From assembly GCF_022539665.2 (NCBI RefSeq), contig NC_081333.1:7190971-7254970 (forward strand): a DNA stretch of 64,000 nucleotides, read 5' to 3'. The position numbers and the translations under genes were made by a program. The notes below the pieces were generated by a model. The model was given only the letters and a program-made list of their open reading frames with translations. It ran no database searches and had not been told where the DNA came from. The DNA is from Daphnia carinata. Lineage: Eukaryota; Arthropoda; Branchiopoda; Diplostraca; Daphniidae. This document shows, in pieces, positions 37,080 through 46,550 of this stretch. Positions within the stretch are counted from its first letter, which is position 1; every line of letters begins with the position of its first letter.

Positions 37080-40000
37080 ATTCTAAATCATTCAAAATAC
37101 GTGATTTTTTCTTCTTCGCTGTCTGCGTTTTCATCTCTGGCGTTTGTTTGCTGTGTTTGTCGACGCGATTTGATTAAAAAGAGTGGAACACACGGGATTC
37201 TCCATTGAGACTGTGAATGTAAGCGTCCAGTAACGTCTCCCCAAAAGAAGACATCCATTCAGAAAGTCGTTGACAATGAGAACAACAGCTCTATACAACT
37301 CGTTCAAGTGAACTACTACTGCATTCTTCCTTTTTGGGAAAGGGGAGGGGGGAATGTTACGAAATTAGTTTTATTTTTCTCTTTGCTGGCCCGTAGTCTG
37401 TCGGCGACCTTAACTGTTAACTTCCAGCTATTACCACTAGTACTATGACCACTACGCGAAGAGAACAAGAAGGCAAAAATTTCAACAAAATAAAATGAGA
37501 GAGCTAAAAGAGAAGTGGGCAAAAAAAAAAAAAGCAAAAGAGGAAGGAAAGCTGGGCGAATATTGACACAGGCCCCCACTTCTGTCTGCGCTCACCGTTG
37601 TCGATGTGAAAACGTTCGTCTCAATATTCCCGCGCGCGAGTTAACTGCAGACACTTACACGCACGCATATGTACTAGCGTCAACTAACCAACTCGAGTGT
37701 TGTGTCATCTGTGTCAATAACAAACACGGCAGTCATTAGTTTGACTTCTTGTACGTATGAGTGTTTTCTTCTTCCTCTTTGTTTTCCTTTTTTCTTTCGT
37801 TTTTATCTTAAAACATTTTCCTCGGCTGCGATGATTTTTGAATGGATGCGCGCAACACTGGCCTCCATTCAATTCTAGTACTGAAAATTTGTTTGCAAGA
37901 AACGCAGAAAAACGTTTTGGAAAAATTCTTTTCTTCTTTTGATTGGTTCATGGTTTTTTTTATTGTAGATGTAACAGTAGGTAGGCAAACTGATGAACCT
38001 GATGAACTCGGAAAATTGGGGGATATAACTGTCAATGATTGACATTCGTCTATCGGTCACCATAAAAGTTGAGCCGTCTATCGCAATGCGTTGAGTGTCC
38101 ATCGCAACAGTCAGCTTTCTATTTGATTTAGGCTTTTGAGATGAAAAGCTGAATAAATAAAAATGGAGCTACGATTGAGCCTTAGATTTCAATTCATCCC
38201 TCTCTATTTATGTCCCCCCCCCCCCTTGAGGAAGAGACTAAATAATTGAGAGCACGACATCGCTAATCCCACTTGTGACGTTGTCGGGACCGTGTCGAAA
38301 CAAAAACCTTCAGCGTTGCGGGGCAACGTTTAAACTTATGTCCGGCGAAGCTTTGCTCTTCTTTAATCTTCGCCGTGGCCTGAATTTTTTCTTTCCTTTT
38401 TATCTGATGACGTTGGTAGTCTTCACAGTCTCGGACACGCATAATGTTGTTGGCAAGAAATCATTTTGTCTGTGTGTGCGCTCGTGTTAACATTGGGGAA
38501 TGTGGCGTGACGAGTGACAATAAAGCCAACAACAACCAAAAAGAAAGATAAAATTCCAAAAGAAAAGCGCAATATTTATTTAAATTTGTGTTGTTGATTT
38601 TGTTTCCGATTGCAGCTGATATCGAACTGTCTTCGGTCGGTCCCGACGGCAAGGTCTACATTCGCTCCAAGACCAGAAACCTTTACCTCTGCTTCACCAA
38701 GAAGGGCAAACTCGTCACCAGGGTAAGAAAAATTCCATTTTATTCCCCACGTTTCACAAGCCAAATCTCCATATAGTCCCTCAGGCACGTAGAAAACAAA
38801 AAAAAAAAAATAAATAAATAAAGGGCCGTGACGATAAAGATGTCGAATGTTTGGACCAAACGACATTCGTGATCGTAAATCAAAATACTCTCAGAGAGAA
38901 TGTCTTTTTTAAAGCAAAAAAAAAAAAAAAAGGGGCGACAGCAATGCGTCGAAACACTCGAATAGTTGTCAATATGGCCGTAGTAATAAAAAAAAAAAAA
39001 AATCAAACGACCGCGCTAGCGTTGTAATGGATGTTGCACTTTTTATTCATGCCATTCTCTCTTTCTCTTTCTCTCGTTGCACCTGTTTTTTTTTTTTCGT
39101 GTTCGCGTTAACGCAGGAAAAGCCCGGAGAGGACAAGACGCTGTGTCAATTCTACGATATGCTGTGGCAGGGCAACAGGCGCTTCGTCAGCGTCTACCGC
39201 CGCAATCAGCAGCAGAAGAAGGCACGCAAAATCTCGCACCACCAAGTGCCATGGTCGGTGCCGTTGCCCGGCTCACAGGATAGGAGCTGGAAAGATGGAA
39301 ATGCTGCGTTACCACCTGCCAATGGCCAGGGCGTAGGACTGCCCGATGGCCAGTTGCACACGGACGATTGGCAGGTCGGTTTCGGTCGGTCGGGCGAGTC
39401 TCTCAAAGGCTCTGCCTGGCGCAATTCCAAGCATCGCAACTGCTTCGACCTGGTCGAGCATGTCGACCATGTTCGTTCGTCAGATACCGAACAAGTGTCG
39501 CCCGTTGGAAGCAATCAAATGTCGCTGATCTTTCAACGTGAAAACAGTGTACCAGAACGATCGGCTACTGCTGTTGGCGTCGATAAACCCAAAAAGATAT
39601 CGATCAGCAGTCCGGCACGTAAAAGCAAGGCCAGCCATCAGGAGAAGAGTCCAGCCAAGGACAGGGACGCTGGCAGTAGTGCTAGTGTTAGTGGTGTCAG
39701 TAAAAACAGTCTGGGACGGACAGCCGTCAATCACAAAAACGTTGGCGCGTCGAGTAATAGCTGGAAATCGGGTCTCAAAGAGGGTGGAACTGGCAGACGG
39801 AACAAGATCCACCACCACTCGTCGGGTAGGGGCGGCAGCCCGATAAAGGGAGCCGCTGCCGTGAGTGAGGAACACGGGCGAGCACCGCGGCCGAGAGTCG
39901 ATAAAACGAACGCGAAAGAAGTGAGCGCCAAAACGCAAGTCGGGGGGAAGTCGCATCCGGCGGAGACGGAACTGTTTGCGCCCGTCGAGTTTTGGAAGAA

Positions 40001-40373
40001 CAAACTGGTGCTCGACGATGCCCCAGCTGCCATGACCAACGTGGATTTTGATTCTTACCTGGCCGAAACGGAGCGCCTTTTAGCTCATCCGGAGGAAGTG
40101 ATTGGCGATGGTGAAGATGTTGCAGCTACTGCCGCCTCTGTTGTTGGATATTCTGCTGCTCCGCCCTCTACTTCCTCGCCTGTACAGCGTACCGCTTTCA
40201 TCCAGCGCGATTCGGGCGGATGGGAAGAGGTGATTATTAATCAGTCGGATGCTTCACTTCCAGCCGCGTCAGCATCGAATCTGCAACAACACGATGACAT
40301 GGTGGTTATAGACGATCGTGCTGATGTGTGGCAGACACAAATGAAATGGAATAACGATGAGAAGCAACAGTAA
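35079..40373 (+). CDS. Secreted fibroblast growth factor (FGF8/Pyramus/Thisbe-like) with long tail
   Basis: A ligand for FGF receptor tyrosine kinases. Coding exons are 35079-35122, 35805-35850, 36683-37037, 38616-38722 and 39117-40373. All have GT-AG introns and matching phases, totalling 1809 nt and 602 aa. Residues 1 to about 35 are a signal peptide with hydrophobic core AVLAELLLFLMVA. Residues 36-110 are a Ser/Pro/Arg-rich pro-region. The FGF core is about 112-223, with LLRLLPNGTVDA, VYIRSKTRNLYLCFTKKGKL, Cys194 and a basic segment at 212-222 (RRNQQQKKARK) that suits heparan sulphate binding. N-x-S/T sites lie at N85 and N135. The third trefoil segment is shorter than usual. Residues 224-602 form a disordered basic then acidic tail. 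Long tails are also known in the Drosophila FGFs. YLCFTKKGKL recalls FGF8/17/18, but the exact orthologue is not certain. Confidence 0.88.
35123..35804 (+). other. FGF intron 1 (from the proximal exon)
   Basis: AT-rich, ending in a T tract and TTATGTTTAG. Nothing else is recognisable. An ATG at 35797 is in frame with exon 2 but lies inside the acceptor region. Confidence 0.6.
35805..35850 (+). CDS. FGF coding exon 2 (signal-peptide core)
   Basis: A 46-bp micro-exon with a strong pyrimidine tract, TTTAG acceptor and GTGAGT donor. It encodes ILRNAVLAELLLFLM and joins in phase 0 to VANCAPS in exon 3. Confidence 0.72.
35851..36682 (+). other. FGF intron 2
   Basis: 832 bp with no coding signal. 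It contains (GT)n at about 35897-35910 and a T-run followed by (AAAAC)n at 36637-36666, just before the acceptor. Confidence 0.6.
36683..37037 (+). CDS. FGF coding exon 3 (pro-region and first trefoil strands)
   Basis: Acceptor TTTGCCCTTCAG ends at 36682 and donor GTGAGT starts at 37038. It encodes residues 31-148 and ends in the FGF strands RVYRWSTACSSLRSGG and LLRLLPNGTVDA. Two other frames are partly open but break the FGF match. Confidence 0.88.
37038..38615 (+). other. FGF intron 3
   Basis: 1.58 kb with no exon seen. A T30-class run follows the donor, and a C-run lies at about 38215. Confidence 0.7.
38616..38722 (+). CDS. FGF coding exon 4 (central trefoil)
   Basis: Acceptor TCCGATTGCAG and donor GTAAGA. 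It encodes TDIELSSVGPDGKVYIRSKT and then RNLYLCFTKKGKLVTR, the best-conserved FGF segment here. Confidence 0.92.
38723..39116 (+). other. FGF intron 4
   Basis: 394 bp, A/T-rich, no exon seen. It ends in a pyrimidine tract and TTAACGCAG. Confidence 0.75.
39117..40373 (+). CDS. FGF coding exon 5 (last trefoil strands and tail)
   Basis: Encodes residues 185-602. It begins EKPGEDKTLCQFYDMLWQGN, then a basic segment and a tail of about 380 residues. The tail is first Ser/Gly/Lys-rich (GRRNKIHHHSSGR), then acidic (VEFWKNKLVLDDAPAAM, DDMVVIDDRADVW). Stop TAA at 40371. Codon use is strongly GC3-biased throughout. Confidence 0.9.
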   Translation, partial: EKPGEDKTLCQFYDMLWQGNRRFVSVYRRNQQQKKARKISHHQVPWSVPLPGSQDRSWKDGNAALPPANGQGVGLPDGQLHTDDWQVGFGRSGESLKGSAWRNSKHRNCFDLVEHVDHVRSSDTEQVSPVGSNQMSLIFQRENSVPERSATAVGVDKPKKISISSPARKSKASHQEKSPAKDRDAGSSASVSGVSKNSLGRTAVNHKNVGASSNSWKSGLKEGGTGRRNKIHHHSSGRGGSPIKGAAAVSEEHGRAPRPRVDKTNAKEVSAKTQVGGKSHPAETELFAPVEFWKNKLVLDDAPAAMTNVDFDSYLAETERLLAHPEEVIGDGEDVAATAASVVGYSAAPPSTSSPVQRTAFIQRDSGGWEEVIINQSDASLPAASASNLQQHDDMVVIDDRADVWQTQMKWNNDEKQQ

Positions 40374-40500
40374 GACAAACATTACGCCCGTGACAAGAAC
40401 TGGAAAACAAAGATTCACCATCTGGATTCTACTGAATTTTCACATTCTACTCGTTCCCGCGCGATTTCGTATATAAATAAATTAATGTTTGTACGTGTTT
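40374..40500 (+). other. FGF 3'UTR with AATAAA
   Basis: The first poly(A) signal is AATAAA at 40476-40481, followed by a GT/T-rich downstream element. Further A-rich signals occur later, so longer 3'UTRs are possible. Confidence 0.55.
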
Positions 40501-40775
40501 TTTTGTTTTTTTTGTTTTGTACCCATCTATTACAACCCTCGGAATTTTACATATAATAATCCGCCGCCAAAGTCCCTTCTCCTTTTCCAATTTTTGTAAC
40601 TTTTTGTTTGTATCCCTCATTCCCGATTTTTTGCTATTATTATTATGACACTCTGAACGCTCCCAACACACGTATTTTTGTACATTGCCCTATAGTTCGA
40701 AATCGTCTTGACCTTTCAACTACATCCTCACAGCTCCGCCGCTCAACTTCATTTTTTTTTTTACGCTGAGATTAG

Positions 40776-40794
40776 CTCTCTCTCTCTCTCTCTC

Positions 40795-40870
<76 letters not shown>
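40776..40870. repeat. (CT)n microsatellite, about 95 bp
   Basis: The longest dinucleotide tract in the window, with a GTCTGT interruption near 40798. It lies about 400 bp after the FGF stop codon. The opposite strand is a long GA tract. Confidence 0.92.
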
Positions 40871-40873
<3 letters not shown>

Positions 40874-41044
40874 TCCCTCCCGTTCATACACTAACCCTCC
40901 TGTCCATTTTAAATGCTACAGTATATAATTGAATGTGAACGTCGTGCCAATATGTCCTTTTAAAATTCGTTTTTTATTATTGTACTCCTGTGCCCATGAA
41001 TGTTTGTATTAATATTGCCATACTATATACCGCCACCGGGTCGA

Positions 41045-41054
41045 GTCACGTGAC
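41045..41054. promoter_or_regulatory. GTCACGTGAC palindromic E-box
   Basis: A perfect 10-bp palindrome identical to the CLEAR-type motif bound by MITF/TFE bHLH-zip factors. A second identical copy lies at 55072-55081. Confidence 0.4.
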
Positions 41055-42859
41055 AGTCTTTAAAGAAAAAAAAAGAAAAACAGAGAAAAACAAAACAAAA
41101 AAAACAAACAAAACAAAACAAAAACAACAACCAACAGTTTTGCTCTCTCTCTCTATCTCTCTCCCGATCATCGGTGCCAGATCTGCTTTCTCTTTCATTT
41201 TTTTTTTTTTTTAAACAAATTCTTATTTACATTTGTACATTATTTCATGATTGTGTTTCTCTCCATCTCTCCGTTTGCCTCCTAACTTTCATCTCTGCAA
41301 ATGCGCAATGTTCGCCCGTGTAATGTCTGTACAGCCCCTATCACAGTGTGCTACTACTACTTTTACCTATATGGCCCTTTCCATCATTTCAACACGAATA
41401 AAAAAAAAACAAATCAATTTTCCGTGCGCGTTATTTTTTTTTTTTTTTTTTTTTTTTTTTGGTTGAAACCTTTAAATTTTTTTTTGTGGCCACAATCACA
41501 GTATTTTTACGAGTGCTCGTCGCCGTTAAAGGCTTTTCATTTCTTTTGAACGCGTACACCACCACCTAAAAAGATATAAACACGCGATATACCTTTCATA
41601 ATTAATCATTTTTAATCTCTTATCCTGACTTGCTTAGTTTCAAATTATTTTTTAAACAAATTTGACGACAGAAAAACGTTTTAAAGAAACTATTAACCTT
41701 TTTTTAATAACTCACAGGAAAATAAAAAAAATTCTTTTGGATCCAATAAAAAAAAAGAGAAGAATGAATAACAATCACTATGGTTTTTAACGGGTTAATG
41801 GTTCTATTTCAATTTCCACGATGTTTCCCTAATTCCTGCCCAAAAAAAGCGTCACCACAAAATATCACGTGTTTTTTTTTGTTTTTTTCGTTTTTTTTTT
41901 TTTCCTCTTTTGTTTTTTTTCCGCGTTCGAAAGTTATTGTAATTCCCTACTTGTTGTTTCCCTGAGATTGTATGATTGCTGTATCGTGTCACACAACAAT
42001 ATACGTTAGGACATGTTCTGAAAGAGAGAAACGCTAATTGCTATGGCCCCTTTCATTTGCATATGCGAATTCGTAGTCGATGGATGTAGACAGGTGAACA
42101 CTTTGCATGCGCAAACAAAACAACAACAGGATGGAATACCGGGGAAAAACGTTGCAGCTGCATTGTGCGTTTGTCGTTCAATGTTTGAATGATCGCAACT
42201 GACCGATGATGATTGATTGTTTCCTTTACCGATCCGTTAAAAAAAAAAAAACACACACACAAACAGACAGACAGTACGCCGGAGGTGTTTGTGCGGCTTC
42301 TCTTTATTGTTGAATAAGTTTTCATTTGTCTATTTGTAGATTGGGAAGAACGAAGAGGCGATCATCTGCCGTCGTGTTGCAGATGTTACTTTTGTGAACC
42401 ATTTTCCATTTGTCAGAGAGCTGGGTGAAACTCTAATGCATTCCCTGTTCTTTGTGTGTGTGAAAGCGATTTGTATTTTGAAAAATAGGAAACGTTTATT
42501 CCAGACTATCTGTGGGGCCCCTTTTGTTTTTGGAACGTAAAAAATGTTTTGATTGAAAAGGTCACTTTTAAAAGTTCGGTGAGGTTGAATAACTCGTCGT
42601 TTGTTGTGATTACGTTTCAAAAAATTTGATTTTTTTTTTAGGAACATGAAACACCTAGTGAAACCCATCGATCGTGATCGAACCCGGAAATACTTTAAAA
42701 ATGCGTAACGACCTTCTAATTATTATCTCAATCGTTTCTCTTTTTCTCTAATGTTTTACTTTTTTTTATTTGATCATATTTTCACTCTTTCATGTCTTTT
42801 CACTGACAGTTGAAGTTGCACATGGTGGGCATTTATCGAGGAGATAATATATAGGCTAC

Positions 42860-42993
42860 TAATACGGCCGAGACTAACGGCGGATGAGAATGGCGTGCGC
42901 AACACTTGGGACTGTTACCCCGCCAGCAACTGGCTCATGATGCTGACGGCCCCTGTACCGAACCGCAATTTCCTGTCCATTCAAACTCAATAA
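42860..42993 (+). pseudogene. Coding-like island of unknown origin
   Basis: The frame ending at TAA 42991-42993 reads NGVRNTWDCYPASNWLMMLT and then APVPNRNFLSIQTQ, with mostly G/C third positions inside AT-rich DNA. AATAAA overlaps the stop. No start codon or clear acceptor fits this frame, since a TGA blocks it near 42811. The opposite strand is also open (LSLNGQEIAVRYRGRQHHEP). It could be a terminal exon, a gene fragment or a decayed retroposed piece. I do not recognise the protein. Confidence 0.25.
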
Positions 42994-43178
42994 AAAAATA
43001 CTATAGGACTATATAACCTTCTTCGTCCATAAAAATAGATAAAGAGCCAAAGGTTTTTGGGTCTAAGAAAAAAAAAAAGGGAAGAAACTCGACTGGTTTC
43101 TTGTTTTTTTTCCCTTTTCATTGTCCACTCGTCTTAAGTCTCCAGAATTATATATAGCTTCACCTTTATGTGTACTAC

Positions 43179-43242
43179 TCTCTCTCTCTCTCTCTCACAC
43201 TCTTTTTTATTTTTTTTTTGTGTGTGTGTGTGTGTGTGTGTG
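43179..43242. repeat. (CT)9 and (GT)11 microsatellites
   Basis: A CT tract at 43179-43196 and a GT tract at 43220-43242, separated by a T-run. Confidence 0.8.
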
Positions 43243-43853
43243 AAGAAATAGACAATAAAAACGCACGCAAAGTTGACTTGAAGAAACATAGAAACTGATT
43301 GGCTTTTTCTACAGACTCGTTGAATAGCGGGTATAGTCGGCTAGGGAAACGTTCGTCCGGCTGCACAGCCGGAATCCGATCTTTAAAAAAGTAGAAGGGG
43401 GAAAACAAATGAAATTCTCAAAATAATGCTGACACAGAAAGGCCTCCTTTTTTGCAGCGGCGGAAGTGTTAACTCACTTTGGAAAAAGAAAAAAAAAATC
43501 GATCAAGTTGTTGTGTGCCATGTATCTCTCGTTCACCGCCAAAGAAATACGGGCAGTCGGTAAAGGCTGATGTTTCTGAAATATTTCTCAAAATAAGGGG
43601 AGGGGGGAGAAAAGGGCAACCGCAGAGCCAAATTACTTCATTTATCTAAAACACACACCTGGAAAATGAAGAGAGGAAAAACAGCAAGGAGATCCCCTTG
43701 TGTATTTTTCTTCGAGGAAAATCACTCGGGTTTCTATGAAAATTCGAGTTTCCCCGTCAAACCATCAGTTTTCAAACGATAAAGAAATAAGGTACTGTTA
43801 ACGCACCAACTTTGCTCATTTGGGCAAGGACGATTTGAATTTTCGCGACGTAA

Positions 43854-46550
43854 GACGTTTTTATGAAAAAGTCGGGCTTATATTTTTTGTCGGGCTTATT
43901 TTCAATACCCACATTTTTTAAAAATCGGTTTTAAAATTTTGACATGTTGTACACATAAACCGAATTTAACGAAGGTTTCAAATAAACTATTAGTTTTCTC
44001 GTTATATGTAGTTTTGAATGGACCGATTTTGAAATGGACGGCTGTTGAAGCGCCATTGTCATCGGTTTTCTGCGTTTATTCCAAGAACTATAAATCCAAG
44101 CCAAAAATAAATCTATTTTTCGTGACTTTCGCTTCATTTTGAATCGAAATCATATATATTAAGCAATATTTAAAATTTAGCCGAAATTGAAAAAGTGGGA
44201 AGGCTATACCCTTCCCACTTTCGTCAAAATCCGCAAAATAACAAATCTCTTAGATTTCGATAAAAAACGCACAATATATTCAGAATTAAACACTGATTTC
44301 AAAGCAAACACTAGTTTTTTCATTAGTAGTTTGGAAAGACGGTTTTATGAAAAAGTCGGGCTTATTTTGTCGGGCTTATTTTCAAAACCCAAATTTCTGA
44401 GAAAAAGTCGGTGTTAATATTTTGACTTCGAATTTCATTATACATAACCCGCATTTAACGAAAATTCCAAATAAAATATTAGTTTCTTTGTTAGTTATGT
44501 AGTTTTTGAATAAATAGATTGGTTTTGAAACGGATTAAACTAAAGGACTGCTAGCGCGTAATCGTCATTATTCATCAGTTTTCTGCGTTTATTTCAAGAA
44601 CTATAAGCCCAAGGGAAAAATTAATCTGTTTTTCATGAATTTCGCTTAATTTTGAATCGAAATCATATATATTAAGCAATATTTAAAATTTGGTCAAAAT
44701 TGAAAAAGTGGGAAGGCTATACCCTTCTCACTTTCGTCAAAATCTGCAAAAAATGATATCTCTTAGATTTCGACAAAAATTACACTTTATACTCAAAATT
44801 GTGCCCTGATTTCAAAGCTACCATTATTTTTTTCATTACTAGTTTGGCAAGACGTTTTTATGAAAAAGTCTGGCTTATTTCGTTGGGCTTATTTTGTCGG
44901 GCTTATTTTCAAAACCTAGATTTTTGAGAAAAATCGGTGTTAATATTTTGACTTGGAATTCTGCTATACATAACCCGAAATTAACGTAGGGTTAAAATAA
45001 AAATATTAGTTTCCTGGTTAGTTATATAGTTTTTGACAAAATAGATCGATTCTGAAATGGACGGAACTAAAGTGCTGCTGGCTCACCATCATTATTGTTC
45101 ATCAGTTTCCTGCGTTTATTTCAGGAATTGTAGCCCCAAACCCAAAATAAATCTATTTCTTCGTGAATTTCGCCTAATTTTGAATCGAAAACGTGTATAT
45201 TAAACAATATCTAAAATTTGGCCAAAAATTGAAAAGTGGGAAGGCTATACCCTTCCCACTTTCGTCAAAACCTGCAAAAAAGCAAACCTCTCAGAATTCA
45301 ATCAAAATCACACATTATACTCAAAATTGAACGCTGATTTCAACTTAATCATTAGTTTTTCGAAAGACATGATAATTTCGAGTTAAGTGGTCGACAAACG
45401 ATGATGACGTGATATCATTATCATCAGTTTTCTGTATTTATTTCAAAACTATAATCCCAAGCTGAAATTGAATCTATTTTTCGTGAATTTCTCTTAAATT
45501 TGAATCGAAACCATGTATATTAAGCAATATTTAAAATTTGGTCAAAATTGAAAAAGTGGGAAGGCTATACCCTTCTCACTTTCGTCAAAATCTGCAAAAA
45601 ATGATATCTCTTAGATTTCGACAAAAATTACACTTTATACTCAAAATTGTGCCCTGATTTCAAAGCTACCATTATTTTTTTCATTACTAGTTTGGCAAGA
45701 CGTTTTTATGAAAAAGTCTGGCTTATTTCGTTGGGCTTATTTTGTCGGGCTTATTTTCAAAACCTAGATTTTTGAGAAAAATCGGTGTTAATATTTTGAC
45801 TTGGAATTCTGCTATACATAACCCGAAATTAACGTAGGGTTAAAATAAAAATATTAGTTTCCTGGTTAGTTATATAGTTTTTGACAAAATAGATCGATTC
45901 TGAAATGGACGGAACTAAAGTGCTGCTGGCTCACCATCATTATTGTTCATCAGTTTCCTGCGTTTATTTCAGGAATTGTAGCCCCAAACCCAAAATAAAT
46001 CTATTTCTTCGTGAATTTCGCCTAATTTTGAATCGAAAACGTGTATATTAAACAATATCTAAAATTTGGCCAAAAATTGAGTGGGAAGGCTATACCCTTC
46101 CCACTTTCGTCAAAACCTGCAAAAAAGCAAACCTCTCAGAATTCAATCAAAATCACACATTATACTCAAAATTGAACGCTGATTTCAACTTAATCATTAG
46201 TTTTTCGAAAGACATGATAATTTCGAGTTAAGTGGTCGACAAACGATGATGACGTGATATCATTATCATCAGTTTTCTGTATTTATTTCAAAACTATAAT
46301 CCCAAGCTGAAATTGAATCTATTTTTCGTGAATTTCTCTTAAATTTGAATCGAAACCATGTATATTAAGCAATATTTAAAATTTGGCCAAAATTGAAAAA
46401 GTGGGAAGGCTATACCCTTACCACTTTTGTCAAAATCCGCAAAAAAAAAACAAATCTCTTAGAATTCGATAAAAAGCCCAGATTATACTCAAAATTAAAC
46501 GCTGATTTCAAATCAGTCATTAGTTTTTTTTGTTAGGCAAGCTGATTTTG
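43854..46550. repeat. Tandem array of AT-rich units with a 12-bp-stem hairpin
   Basis: About six diverged units. Each carries a hairpin (arms AAAGTGGGAAGG and CCTTCCCACTTT around CTATAC) at 44195, 44708, 45236, 45556, 46081 and 46401. Successive spacings are 513, 528, 320, 525 and 320 bp, so there is a long (about 520 bp) and a short (about 320 bp) unit type. Long units also contain TATGAAAAAGTCGGGCTTAT followed by further CGGGCTTATTTT copies (43854, 44338, 44851, 45699). No protein is encoded. There are no terminal inverted repeats at the outer edges that I can see. Confidence 0.85.
44690..46385. repeat. Recent 845-848 bp higher-order duplication within the array
   Basis: One long plus one short unit (about 44690-45537) is repeated almost without change at about 45538-46385. 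The main difference seen is a 3-bp deletion of AAA beside the hairpin at 46081. This is much closer similarity than between the other units, so the dimer was duplicated recently or homogenised. Confidence 0.8.

Larger units (their letters stand above)
40501..43847. other. Intergenic, microsatellite-rich
   Basis: Contains a 95-bp CT tract (40776-40870), a GTCACGTGAC palindrome (41045-41054), T runs (e.g. about 41432-41460) and CT/GT tracts at 43.18-43.24 kb. The only coding-like stretch is at 42860-42993. Confidence 0.5.

Noticed and set aside
39206-40039. Minus-strand frames opposite the FGF tail (up to 158 codons)
   Set aside because: Shadow frames caused by GC3 bias of the FGF exon on the plus strand.
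42655-42720. tRNA-like GGTTCGATC on the minus strand
   Set aside because: A T-arm-like motif only; no acceptor stem, D-arm or anticodon arm can be drawn.
43854-46550. CRISPR-like array
   Set aside because: Spacing is 320-528 bp, the repeats extend through the whole unit, and the genome is eukaryotic; it is a tandem repeat, not repeat-spacer.
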